From the NCBI RefSeq assembly GCF_000189635.1, contig NW_002476418.1, positions 310,001 to 374,000 of the forward strand: a stretch of DNA of 64,000 nucleotides. The letters run 5' to 3'. A model generated the notes under the pieces. It was not told the DNA's origin. It made no database searches and saw nothing but the letters and a program-made list of their open reading frames with translations. Position 1 is the first letter of the stretch, and each line of letters opens with the position of its first letter. A program made the translations under genes and the position numbers. This stretch comes from Tetrahymena thermophila SB210 (lineage: Eukaryota; Ciliophora; Oligohymenophorea; Hymenostomatida; Tetrahymenidae). Below, in pieces: positions 23,456 to 36,440 of this stretch.

Positions 23456-24030
23456 TACAAACAAGGGAAAAAAATACAAATAAACAATTTATCAAATAAA
23501 TAGTAAAACAAAAAATCAAACAAGCTAGTATACAATCAAGCAAACTAGTTCATAAATTGTAAAAAAGCAAACAAAAAAACTTCCATAAATAGTAAAAAAT
23601 AAACAAACTAACTAACTCATAAGAGGTTACAAAAACAAACAAACAAATTAGTTAGCTAATAAACAATAAATATTCAACAAAAATCAAGCAAAAAAACAAA
23701 TAAACAAACAAACAAACTAGCTTATAAATAGTAAAAAATAAACAAATAATAAAGCAAGCAAGTAAACAAACTAGTTAATAAACAGTAAAAAAAACAAACA
23801 AAAATCAAGTAAGCAAGCAAACAGGCTAGCTCATAAGCGGTACAAAAAACAAACAAACAAACAAGTTAGCTAATAAACAATAAACAAATAAACAAATAAA
23901 CAAACTAGCTAATAAACAGTAAAAAAACAAACAATACATCAATTAAGCAAACAAACAAACAAACAAGATAGCTTGCTAATAAACAGTAAAATAAGAAACT
24001 AACAAACAAAAAACACAAAAAAAAAGTGTA
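23456..24030. repeat. CAAA-rich modular repeat upstream of giant gene A
   Basis: Alternating (CAAA)n tracts and a ~20-base module of the form agctaataaacagtaaaaaa or agctcataa-n-gtaaaaaa, repeated about ten times with variation. It ends about 15-45 bases before the gene A start codon. The same modules precede genes B (short) and C (long). Confidence 0.85.
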
Positions 24031-24044
24031 ATACAAAATTAAAT

Positions 24045-27000
24045 ATGAAAATAGATTATTGTATAATTATATTTTCTGTTGTAGTTTCAAAGTTGTTGTG
24101 CTAGTAGTGCTTGAATGGGGAAATTTATAATATATTGACTTAATAGTGCTTGAAATGTTCTAGCAGCTGCTAACAATGCTTTAATACTAATGAAGACAAC
24201 TGTATAAAATGCCAAACTGACACCTTTAGTAGCATATAAAATAACTTTTAATGTACTTAAACTTGTCTATAAGGCTAAATAAATACACAAAACTAATAAT
24301 GTGTTTAATGCTTAGTTGAAGGATGCATCTAATGTGATGCTAGCTAAAATTGCTTAAAATGTGAAGATAATTTATAACTTAATTAAGAAAATAATAAGTG
24401 CTTTATATAATAAAACTTTTGTGAGTCAAGTGTTGAATTTATTGAGTCCCCTTTTTCAAAAAATCAATGCTCAAAAATCTGCTCCTCTTTCACTTATTAA
24501 AATTTTGAAACTCATCAATGCGAATAAACACAACAGTGCCCATATTTTGAAAGTAGTATTAATAATTTCAATTAAAGAATAGTGTAAGTTAACTTATTTT
24601 TAGGTAATTAATACTTTATTAGAGGTAATTAATGCTAATTCGCACTGGCTAACTAAAATTTTGAGATAATCAATTCAAATATACTATAAAATTTAAATAA
24701 TTTTGAAGAATTATACATGTAATATGGGGTAGAATTTAATTAAAAAAGCTTTATTGTAGGGAATTATGGTGGATGCTTAGCAAGTAAAAGCTTAGTTATT
24801 GCGAATTTCGCTACATCCTAAACTGTTTATTCAGAGACAGGGTTTTAGGATGATCTTAATGTAGGATATATTGATATTGATAACTAAATTGTATTTTTAA
24901 CAAGCTATAGTTAAAACCAAATAATAGTTTTTGATGGAATAAGTTCATAAGTAAGTAAGTTGCCAATAAATTAATCTCCACCATAAATACTATTTTAAAT
25001 TCAAAATAAATAAAATGTGACTTATTACGCTATGGATACTTAATTGAAGGTAATAATAGAATTATTTTTTTTAAAATGTATTTTAAATAAATTTTGTTAA
25101 AAATAAATAATAGGAAATATTGGTAAATAGAGATAGATCCTTAATAATAAAAAATAGTACTATAAATTTCGATTTATCATCTACTATTGTCTATTCAATA
25201 TAAAAAAATGATTTTTTAATAACTATTTCTAGGGATGTATATAGTCGCTAATTTATTATTCAAAAAGTAGTTTTTGAAAATAATTAAATATCATTTTATT
25301 AAATTAAGCAAGCTCCTCTTTACAATTATAAAGAATTTTATAGCTTGAATTTAAATTCGATCATTGAATACAACTAAATAGATTACAGCATAAACATTTC
25401 AATTTTAGACGCAAGTTCAGAATAAATTATTAATCAGTTCAACATAACTTCTTCGCAGTAATTAAATTAGATTAATATCTTTGAAAACTAGTGGGATAAT
25501 AGCACATTTATTTTTTACATTTAAAATAAACTACTACAATTCATTAATATGACAGATTATTTAAGGATAATAATATAGGATGGATAATCATAAATCAAAA
25601 TCGAGTAATTAGTAAAAACAGTAAACACTCCTTTTATTACTGAGTTATCAACTTTGACAACTGTAATATTTTACAAGAAAAATATTTTAGACATATTCAT
25701 GTCTCAAATTTTATAAACTAAAACCTATAATTATGAATAGATTAGAGTGCAATACAATCTATCAGATAATACTTTTTAAATAAAGTATTTTTTTAATAAT
25801 TAATACAAAAAATTATACTATGTAGATAATTTTATGGTTAATTAAAACTAATTAATGATTAGCATTGATAATAGTCAATAAAATAATTAATTTTATATAT
25901 TTGATGGTAACCAAGTCTATGATTAGTAATCTTTAAGATTTTCTAAACTTCAATTTTACTTGCAAAGTTTATAAAAAATGCCAAGACTTAACACTAGATA
26001 AATTTAATATTAAGTCTAATAAGATTTCTAAAGTTATGACAACCTTTAATTAGTAAGCAATCAATATTTTATTTTAAGTAAAATAATAGATTCAACTGTT
26101 TACGAATACGTTTTCAGCATATCTAACAAATAATTACTTGCTAAATATACTTATGACTACTTTTATTTATTTAGTTCAAACTACTATATCTAAAAGTGGG
26201 ACATGCTTTTAGTCTAAAATATTCCTCAAATTTATAATCTGAAAACACAATAAACATTCATAAATAATCCAGAAAATTATTATTTTTCTTTAGAAAGTTT
26301 TATTATTATAAACGAGGACTAAATAATCTATTTAACTACAAACGATCAATATGTAAATGTGCTATACATGGTAGACTTTTAATTAAACTAAATCTAGAGT
26401 ATATTTACATTTGATTAAAATTAAAACCCAAGCTTTTGGTTAATTTATGGATCTGTTTATCCTTATCCATTAATTGCATAAAGCGATATTATTTATATTT
26501 ATTCTTCCAGGACTATCTGCTAACCATTCTCTATTAAGAATTAATAATTTATTTATTAACCAGCAAATTTAAAGGATTCATTTTAACAATATCCTTCTAT
26601 AAATTATTAACTAACTGGAGAAATATTTATATTTTATGAGTAGCTGATATATGTATATTCTCTTGATTTATAAGAAAGCGCTCTTCTTAATATAGGACTC
26701 ACCTATCCAAGTCCTTAGAATGGTTACTAACCATTAATTTTTAACCAACAATTTGTGTTTTACTATGACCAAAATTACTTTTACGCGTTTGATATGTAAA
26801 AAAAATAATATACTCAAATAACGGCGACTACTAGCTTTACTCTTTACTAAAATGGTTATATTGACTTTTATGCAATAGACAATTAAAATTAGTATATAAA
26901 AAAATCTGAAAGTATTTTAGATGTAAGTAATTAGATAACCATTAAGAATAAACTAGAAAATAGTAATTATTTGGGAAATATTTCTACTGATGACAACACA

Positions 27001-30000
27001 TTAATTCACTTTTTTTAATCTCAAAATGGAATATTTTGGTATCTAAATTTATTTAATTATCCATTTAATATTTACAACATAACATAAAGTCAAATAATAT
27101 AAGATATTTAACTATAACAAAACAGAATAGCAATTTATGATAATTCAACTAAAATGTTAATATTAATAAATACAGTTAAAATTAATGGAATAAGAAGCTT
27201 TAAATTTGACTAAAAATTTGAATTTTAACTTTTTATGTTAAACTGGGAATCTCTTTCTTTTGCTTTTATAAGTAATAACACTATTTATTAATTTAATGAA
27301 TTAGATAGTCAATAAATTTAAACTATTTCTCAGATATAATCTAACATAATAATGTATGAATACTGTCCATAATAATAAATAATAGTATTACAAACAGCTG
27401 ATTACTAATTATATTCAATTAATGTAATTTTTTTTAATTTCACAATATTAAAATCATTTTAATTATGGAATAATAGTTTAATAATAAAGCAAGAGTTACA
27501 ATAGGAGCACATAATGATAGACCCAAAAAAAAGATACTTTTTAATCTAAAATGCGAACAGAGTTTGATTATAATTTATTATACTTACCTTTAAATATTTG
27601 ATTTAAATACAGGAATGAATATTGATGCGTTTAAATCGGTAAATTTATTTATTTTTTTCTTATTTCATAATTTCAGACTTAATATTATTCTTTTTATTTG
27701 AAAACAATCAATTAATTTTTCAAAAAACCTATATTAATATCTTACAAGGAATATAAATAAATTACCTAAACCCCCTCAATTTTGCTTTGTGCATCTTTTT
27801 TCAATTTATTCTAAATTTCTATAAAAAATTAATTTTTTTATTAGCTCAGTGAATTTAAAAAAAATAAAACATAATTTTTAAACCCTTCCTTAAATTTTTT
27901 TAAATATAAAGCAACCTATGAAGAATATACGATAGATAACACCGTTAGTAGATATTTAAGGCCCATTATTAGTTATTTTTTACAAATTTACTACTAATGT
28001 ATTCTTTTATGGAAATTTTTAAAGCTTAGATTACTTGTTTGATTACAGAGAAAATGCAACTAATTTGCTTTATGATTTTGATAGTAATATATTAATTGGA
28101 GTTACTGGAATACTCAAATAAATTAATTCTATAAATATACCTGGAGATAAGTAATTATTTACTTATTATACAGCAAGCTAATTTTCTAAAAATGCTTTTT
28201 TCTTTTACCAAGAGAAAAACGTTATACTTCTAGTTGACTAAACTCCAATTATGTATTCTTATAACTATTTAACAAAAAATGCAACTCTTTATCAAATTGA
28301 AGTATAAAATACTTAAGGAATTTTAATAGACAAACATAAAAATATAATTTTTTTATATTCAGATTTTTATATTTCAGCTTTTGAATATTCTTCTATGTAA
28401 TTGATTGAAACATTTACACAGCCATACAATTTAACGCCTATTTAGAGTGTTTTTCTGGATACAAATCTATCTATATTAACAGTTTTATCCTTAGATAAAG
28501 TTATCACTTTTGATTTAACAGAAGTTCTTTATGCGAGTGAGGTAAATCTCCTTTAGTATCAAAACATCTAAACTTTAAATATAAATAGTGAATATTAAGT
28601 TTATTATAACATAGTTAATCTCTCTTTAAATTTGTATTAAAACACAAAATTAATTGATACCTTATTATTTGAGCCGTCTATCTATAATGTTTATCCTTAT
28701 TTAACATAGTTAATTAAGATGGATGATAGCAGCTTTATCTATATTTAATTCGAGAATTTAAATTTAATTTAATTTGATTAAGAAAAATAATAATTAACTT
28801 TAGTTAAATCAATCAAATTAAAAAATTTACCTGATAACTTTTTTTATGATAATATACAAAATTAAGTTCTAATTTTGTATGAGAATAGCTATCAATTAAC
28901 CAGTGTGAGTTTAGAAATGTAAAATTCTGCAGAGGTAAATATAACTAACTTTAATGGAGGAGATATTTCCAAATCTTTAATATATTATTAATATATTATA
29001 ATTCCTTCTACCAATATGATTTATACATTTGATTTTATTCAGCAAAAATAAAATCAAATTGTTTTTTAAAATTCACTTTAAATTTAATTTGTTTTCAAAC
29101 TTCAAGTTAAATTATTTTAGAATTTTTCTAATTAATGGTGGAATATCCCTTATGAATACGAAGAAAGGTATAACAGTAACGATTCTTATCAATAGCTTCT
29201 TATTTGTGTAGTAGCTAAAGAAAATAGTACATTTAGTATATTTATAGCCCAATTAGATACCTAAGAAATAAAATACACTTATTCAATTTAAGACAGTACT
29301 ATAACAAATGCTGTCAATGATCCTTTCCGCTAATTAATATTTTTAGTAAATAACTAAGGATAGACTCTAGTATTTAATTACAGCTTAAAATTAATTAAAA
29401 TATTATAAAACTCTTGCTTAAAGTAAGCTAAGATTTCTTTTGATTCCTATTTCATTTACTCTATATGTCCAAATGATATCATAATTTATAATGGTTTAAG
29501 CTTATAGTAGTAGTACCCTAAAATTCAATCAGGTTTAAAAGAAGTGACAAATATAATTAACATCTAATATGATAATTTATTTATTATCACATAAAAACTT
29601 AATTCTTTACTAGTAAAATTGAGTTTTGATTCCTAATATGAGCTTATTTAAATTATAGATTAAGAAGGCTTGCAGCTTTCTTAAGTTCAATTAAACAAAG
29701 ATTCAAATAATAACATCTTTCTGGAAATGCTATTTTTTTCTTATCAAAATATAATCTACTAGATAATACCTTTGTCTAAAAAATAATCTTGTAATATAGA
29801 AATTATTTAGCAAAATAGACCTTTAGAAAACATCTATTTTCAAATTGAACTAAGTAACAGTCTTAATACTTTATAAACCAGCTAGGAAAAACTTTCAGTT
29901 TTTAAAATAAATTACTTAGATCAACAATATATTTAAAGTATTGATTTAGATAGTATATCAGATAATAATATAGATCCTAATAAACCTCTTTCTTTAGTTA

Positions 30001-33000
30001 TCTAATCTAGCTAAATTATTAACAATATTTATTGGTCTAAAAATCAAACTAACTCACAAAACATTAGAAATGTATTAATAAACAATATGAGCTTAAATAT
30101 AATTGATAGCATTACCATAAACTAAAATACTTAAATGAAAAATTTCTAGATGATTGACATAATATTAAATATTGAAAATTCTCTTAATATTTCTAATTTT
30201 GATCAGGTTTATCTTTAAAATATAAAATTCAATAACACAAAGCTTGGAAATAATCAAATAATTATTTCTAACAATAAATTTGTAATTATTGAAAATATTA
30301 CAATTGATAGCGTTTAGACTGAGTAGCTTACATTTTATTTATCAGATAATACCAATTTAGTCATAAAGTAAATATTCATTAAAAATTTAAGTAAAAACAA
30401 CATTTTTTAGATATAAAACAATCAATACATTGATATATAAGATATCTTAATATCTGATTCTATCTAGATTTCAGTTTTCTTAATTTCTCTTTGCTAAAAA
30501 TTAAATATCACAAATATTTATTTAAATTAAGTAAATTCTACTTAATTATTCTATCTATAAGGGGTTACTGAAATTTAAGTTGACCAAATTACTGTAAATA
30601 GAAGCAATTAAATTAAAATATTAAGAATAGAACCATTTTATGTAAAAAATATTTATTATATTTGTATATCTGATAAAATTTAATACATCAGTGTTTTAAA
30701 TTCTTAAGAAGTTTCATTTGATATTTAGGCCTCTGATACTTCTATATCTGATTTTTATATTTATTAATCATCAATATCAAAAATTTGCTTTTAAGTATAA
30801 TCAACAAATTTACTAATTATGAATTTCAAAATCGAAGAAGTGCAACCACAAGTAGACACCACCTCAATATAAAGTTAATATATTAATAATAATAAATATG
30901 TATTTCTCTAGATTGTTGGCTTCTAAAATTGCACCATAAATAACTTAACTTCTTTGAATAATTAAATAACAGTATTATCAATAAATTAGCAACCTGATGA
31001 TGGTGGTAATTTTATTATGAGTTTTTCAAGGCTTTCAGGTTAAGAGATTAATTAGCCGTTAATTGAATTGAATTTCTTAGACACGATTCTTTTTAATGAA
31101 GTTTTATTAGAAAATAATGTGTTAAAGCAAAATTCCTATTCATCAATAGTTTATGTGAGCTAATGTAATAATATAACAATAAATAATAGTCAATTTCAAA
31201 ATAACACTAATTTTAATGGACTAGGAGGTTCTTTGTATGTTTTTAATTGTTTGCATATTTTGATATAGAATTGCATATTTAAATAAAATAAATGCTTGAG
31301 ATTAAATGGTGGAGCTATTAGTATTTAGAATTTGGTTAACATTGCTTAAGTATTTATATATAAGTGTTCATTTATACTTAATTCAGCTGTATTTTCAACT
31401 GGTGGAGCAATTAACTTATCATATTCAAATTTGATAATAGAAAGTTCTAATATTACTTCTAATACTGCGCTTATAGGAGGAGGGATCTACTATGAATAAG
31501 TTATACCAGATTTTGTATTCGAAAAATCAAATAATACTAGTAATAATAAAAATAAAATCATAAACAATAATGCCAAAATTTTTGGTCATAATATAGGCTC
31601 AACTATTAGGAAACTTGATATAGACTTATAGAATATTAAAATACCAAAAGGAAGTGTAAAATTTTTGGGTGAAAGACAAATAGAAATAAGAGAGTTTAAA
31701 AGTGGAAATTAAATCACTTTTGAAGGAATATAATTACTTGATGAAGAAAATAATCCAATATAAACTTCAAATATAAATATAAATGAATTTTAATTTTACA
31801 GCAGTGATGTCCAAAGTTTTATATAGTCATTATCGGTATCTTTGAATTGGGATTAGTCAAATAAAAAAATACAGGTGATAGGATAAGTTTAATCTAAACA
31901 ATAAATTAACAACGGAATTAACTTACAATCTCAGATTATGTATATGCCTTAAAGTAAAATGAATCTGTAAATAGTTTTAGATAGTTTACCAAAATTAATT
32001 GACTCTAAAGGGAATATTTTCTTCAATTAAGATTCGTTTTAAAAAAATTTTATAATTAATTTTACTTCTTGTTCAATCGGAGAAATTACCACGCAATAAA
32101 TTGAGTCTATAATTTGCCAAGAGTGTCCAGAAGGAAAGTACTCTTTAGATTAATACAGCACCTCTTGTAAATAGTGTCCTGATTCTGCTAAAGAATGCTA
32201 GGGTTCTACAATAAACTTAATGAATGGATATTGGAGAGAAAATGATAAAACTGATATAATAGTATATTGCAATAAAAATCCAGAATTTTGTTAAGCTGAG
32301 TCACCAGATTCAAAAGTAATTTTTATTTCCTTTAAAACCAGTATTTTAATCATGAAAATATTTAAGATCTTCTGATTTTGAATTTTTGAAGATATTTATT
32401 TTTGAAATTTTAAGACCTTTTTTATGAGAATATTTTGTTAATTTTAAAAATCTAATTATATTTAAAATTCATAAAAAAAATTTTTTCATTTAGTTTTCTT
32501 ATATTCATTTCTTTTGATAATTTTTTATTTTTGTATCATAGTTCTTGTGTTTACGTGGATACATAGGCCCACTTTGCTAATAGTGTGATTCGTATGGAAT
32601 AATTTGGGGAAATAGATACTCTTAAATTTTTAGTTCTGATGCATGCTATGATTGTAATGATAGTGTTTTACTTATAGCTTTTGAAAATTCTCTAACATTT
32701 TTGCTTATCTTTTTATATATTTTTATGATTTTAATTAAAATCATCTAAAAAATGCAAGCAAAAATTATTGGTTATTATCTGAACAGATCAGAAATCTTAT
32801 TTTTAGGATCAACACGTAACTAATTATAAAATATATCTACCATTACATAATCATTACATTTTTATTATTGAATAGTAAGACAATCAGATAAACCTTAAAT
32901 AATTACTAAAATATTAACTGATCATTTTTAAATGCTTTCATTGCTGAATTCATTTTCAGTAAATATACCTGCTTTTTTTTAATTTCCGGTTCTATTATAT

Positions 33001-34747
33001 GGAAATTCACTTAGTATTACAAGCAAATCTTTTGATTGCATTATATCCAAATATTTAACTCTACAGCCTTTATGGTTCTATTAAACCTTATTCTCATTAG
33101 CTCTACCTTTTTTAGTCCTTATTTTCTATATTTTATTGGCATTAATTTTTAAACTGATAAAAAAAGATAAGTTTTTCCTAAATTATTTAAGAACAGCTTT
33201 AATTTTTACATATCTTTATTTCTTCCCTATGGTAGTTACTTTATTGAGCAGATCTATAAATTGCATACAAATTGGTGATAAGTAATATTTAGATCTTGAC
33301 TATAATATTCACTGTATGGATTCTAAATATCACTAACCCTATGTAATTTACTTCTCTTTGCCTTTGCTAATAATTTGGACTTTAATAATACCTTTATTCC
33401 TATTCAGAAATGTTAGAAATGGAAAAAAATAAAAATGGTCTATTTTCAGAGAGGTTAAATATTCGTTTGTATTTGCTGGATTCAAAGATAAATTTTTTTA
33501 TTGGGAATTTGGTAAACTATTCTATAAGTCACTACTAATATCAATTTCCATATTACTACAATAAAATTAATAACTAAAGGTAAAATTAATTATCGATTTA
33601 AATATAAAATCTTTTCAATTTTTTTATTTAAAATATTTTGTTTTTTTAAATTTAGACCTCATTGATGAATGGTATTATTTTATTGTGGATTTGTATAATC
33701 TTTAAATTAAATCCTTATGTCGTTTAAGACTTTAACAATTTATTATAGTAATCAGCCATTTTAAGTTCAATTTCATTGAATATATTATCTATCTTAGACA
33801 ATAAGTTAACTGATTAGATATTTTAAAGAACACTTCTCACTTTGGCTTTATTCATTGTAAACTTAATGTTTATTTTGTAACTAGCTTAAGGTTTATTTAC
33901 AAAGATCATTCCGTTTGATTAAAATGACAGAAATGTAATTCATAAAATTCTCTATTATCTAAAAGTTAAATATCCACGATTTTTTAAAAATATTTAAATT
34001 GAGAATAAGCTAAAAATTAAATCTCTCATCAAGTTAAAAAATGTAAAAAGAAAAATTAGAATGCTTGTACAATATTTCAAAAATAATGATTTTTATAATC
34101 AAGAAAGTGTTCAATAACATTTCGGTCTATCAAAAGTTTTAGTAGATAATAGTAGCTCTTAGCGATTACAAACTTCCAAATTTGCACTTTAAAACTTCAA
34201 TCAAATTTCTAGTAAAAATACTTAAAGAAAACTAAATTAAATGTCCACCTTAAGGAATAAATGGTCATTTTATACAAGGACAACAAATTAAAGCCCTTTA
34301 AGTAAATAAATTTAAGTATATTAAAATTCAAACTAATTTTTTTATAATAAGTTAAAGATAAATAATAAAGTATACAGACTGAAAAATCTTAAGAAAATAT
34401 TTTTACTCTTAATTCACCCTAATCTGAAAAATGTGAGACAGTCAACGAAAGAGATTCTATAAACTATTGAATATATATATTTATTGGTAAAATAAAATCA
34501 ATTACTTAGAAACGCTATATCAACAGCAATTTCGTTATTAATTATATATTCATAAATTATTCTAAAAATATTGTATCCAAATAAAATTTATTTAAAATAA
34601 ATTCTCCCATTATTTTTTCAAACTTTTATAAAGTTTAAATTTCATTAAATAAATTTTTTTTTAAAACTTAATTATCTTAATTAAATCAAAACACTAAAAA
34701 CTAAATTTTGCTTATAATAAATTGATATGGTACTTACTCTATATTGA
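24045..34747 (+). CDS. Giant multi-pass membrane protein with Cys-rich and beta-helix-like ectodomain, copy A
   Basis: Seven exons in the ciliate code: 24045-25049, 25114-27423, 27477-27638, 27912-32315, 32542-32815, 32876-33579, 33656-34747. They join in frame to 3316 residues. Order: signal peptide (1-19); Cys-rich region with repeated CxxC (20-175); long beta-rich region with recurring IVFD-, YxLxx- and FQxQ-like strands; a parallel-beta-helix-like region (about 2200-2370) with NNITINNSQF, GGAISI and GGAINLS rungs; a Cys box (2561-2627 and on into exon 5) with ICQECPEGKYS, CKQCPDSAKEC and CNKNPEFC; then about eight hydrophobic segments from ~2675 and a basic cytosolic tail. It fits large ciliate surface membrane proteins of unknown function. 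The stop is the first in-frame TGA, and the last ~60 residues are uncertain because the copies diverge there. Confidence 0.85.
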
Positions 34748-35392
34748 CTAAAAAATTATTATTTTCACAATTAATTCAAAAATCTGGGCAATAAACATCA
34801 TGATTATTTCAAACAAAAATATGGAAATATAATTAATGTTTTTTATAAAAGTAAATAATTTAAATTTTACTTAAAAAATATTGAAAAACTATTCTACCTT
34901 TAAAGAAAAAAATATAAAATATATTTCATTATCATAAATGCTCTCAAATTATTATGTCTAGACCTTCACTTTAATTAATTATATTAAACTTCATAATTTT
35001 TTTAAAAGAAATATTTCATTTATTTTTTAAGCAACTAAAATAAACTAAAAAAATTATATTTTAGATTTTTAGTATCAACTAGCATTTATACAAATAAATA
35101 TAATTATTCTTCTTCTTCTTCTTCTTCTTCTTATTCTTCATATTTTTGTTTAAAGTGATTTCGAATAAATACATCAAATAATATTTTATGTTAGTCAATC
35201 AATACTTAAGTTCTAATTTTAGAATTTACTAGACGACATGTTATCATATTAAATCTAATGAAAATTTTATTTAATAAACTCAATTTTTCAAAATTCAATC
35301 TCTATTTATTTTCCCGTTTTTAATTATATTTTAATGAAGACACATAATTTAAGTAAGTATTATAAAATATAAAAATAAAAAATTAAATTAAA
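34748..35392. other. 3' flank of giant gene A
   Basis: AT-rich. Part (about 34960-35110) is homologous to the last bases of the window after gene C. A CTT microsatellite lies inside. No other feature seen. Confidence 0.5.
35108..35132. repeat. (CTT)n microsatellite
   Basis: About eight tandem copies of CTT in the spacer between giant gene A and the divergent U1-like gene. Confidence 0.85.
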
Positions 35393-35401
35393 AACCCATA
35401 A
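35393..35401 (+). promoter_or_regulatory. Putative snRNA upstream element (AACCCATAA) of the divergent U1 gene
   Basis: Exact copy of the nonamer found before the three normal U1 genes, 61 bases upstream of the predicted 5' end of the U1-like RNA. Its retention in otherwise strongly diverged flank argues that the gene is still transcribed. Confidence 0.65.
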
Positions 35402-35453
35402 AATTTTAAGAAATAATATACTATATTAGTTGAGACTATTTGCTAAATTAAAA

Positions 35454-35622
35454 TTTTAAATTACAATATTGTAGTTAGCTGTATATCAAAAAATATAGCA
35501 ACTAAGGTGGAGCAAATCATTGTACAAAAGATGTTTGTAATACCTTGATGTTCCAGATTGGAGCAATAAGAACAAAATTTCTGATCGGAAATAGTCATTA
35601 AATTAACCAGTTATTTCCTCTA
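35454..35622 (+). ncRNA. Divergent U1-like snRNA (variant U1 candidate)
   Basis: Aligned with U1 without large gaps. Stem I is kept with rewritten pairs and the same bulged A: GUU-A-GCUGUA pairs with UAUAGC-AAC, with loop AUCAAAAA against AUCAUGAA in U1. Stem II is closed by AUC/GAU instead of GUC/GAU, with loop AUUGUAC. Stem III is GUUCC/GGAGC instead of GUUCCCC/GGGGAAC. The Sm site AAUUUCUG is unchanged (35576-35583). Stem IV is GGAAAUA/UAUUUCC (35587-35618) instead of GGAGAC/GUCUCC. The 5'-splice-site region aligned to ACUUACCUG reads AAUUACAAU (35459-35467). Changes on both sides of stems, an intact Sm site and the upstream element favour a functional variant over a pseudogene. Expression cannot be judged from sequence. 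Confidence 0.75.
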
Positions 35623-36209
35623 TATCTCTAAACTAATCAAACAAAATACTCTCTTCTCTAAAAAATTTTAAAAAACAAAATGAAAAAGAAACTAAAAATC
35701 ATGAAATCTATTTTTTTTTTAATAAAAATATGATAATTTATATTATTTTTGCCATAAAATAAAATGGCTATTTTGATTATATTGAAAAACTGTAAAAATT
35801 CATGAATTAAATAATTAATATTTAACTTATTATTTTATAATATTTAAAATAAACAATTAATTTTTAAAACTTAAGAAATAACTTAATAAAGTATCCGACA
35901 AATAGTCTATTTATTCTTAATAAAAAAAAATAGACAAAACTGAAAATAGAAAGGTAAGAGGACAAATACATTTTCTATTTATAAAATATAATTGTTGTAT
36001 TTATAATATTTAAGCTCAAATATATTTGAAACATTTTAATTTCAAAAGAATTAATTTTGAAATTGAAAAATATTTAAACAAATGTTATGCATGGCCATTA
36101 AAACAATAGGTACTTGCGAAAAAATTTAATTTTCAAATATTTATCAAAGATATCAAAAGTAAATAATATCTATTAATTGATTTTAATAATTATCTATTTA
36201 TTAATTTAA
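35623..36209. other. Spacer between the divergent and second U1 genes
   Basis: AT-rich and noncoding. From about 35790 on it is homologous to the flank just upstream of U1 copy 3 (about 49240-49600). Confidence 0.5.
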
Positions 36210-36218
36210 AACCCATAA
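36210..36218 (+). promoter_or_regulatory. Putative snRNA upstream element (AACCCATAA), U1 copy 2
   Basis: Same nonamer at the same distance (62 bases) upstream of the predicted U1 5' end as in the other copies. Confidence 0.7.
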
Positions 36219-36271
36219 AAAATATAATTACTCTTAACTATTTAATTAAGAAAGGTTTCGCATAACGAAAG

Positions 36272-36440
36272 ACTTTACTTACCTGGCTGGAGTTAGCTAT
36301 CGATCATGAAGGGTAGCGGCTTAGGGTGGAGCAGGTCATTGCACAAAAGATGTCTGTAATACCTTATTGTTCCCCGTGCGGGGAACCGAAACAGCACAAT
36401 TTCTGCTAGGGGAGACGTGCACTTAGTGCTGTCTCCGCTC
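36272..36440 (+). ncRNA. U1 spliceosomal snRNA, copy 2
   Basis: Identical by eye over 169 nt to copy 3 and one base different from copy 1. All U1 landmarks are present: ACUUACCUG, stem-loop I with GAUCAUGAA, AUUGCAC loop, stem III GUUCCCC/GGGGAAC, Sm site AAUUUCUG and stem IV GGAGAC/GUCUCC. It lies about 650 bases downstream of the divergent U1-like gene and 1.8 kb upstream of giant gene B. Confidence 0.95.

Noticed and set aside
24361-24582. Forward frame of 73 codons, and similar ones at 29029-29211 and 58132-58317
   Set aside because: They lie in alternative frames of exons of the giant genes, whose ciliate-code frames are longer and supported by three copies.
27424-27476. Apparent one-base frameshift in giant gene A: a T-run of 8 where copies B and C have 9
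   Set aside because: The run lies inside a GT-AG intron (53 nt in A, 54 nt in B and C). Removing it leaves all three copies in the same frame, so there is no coding frameshift.
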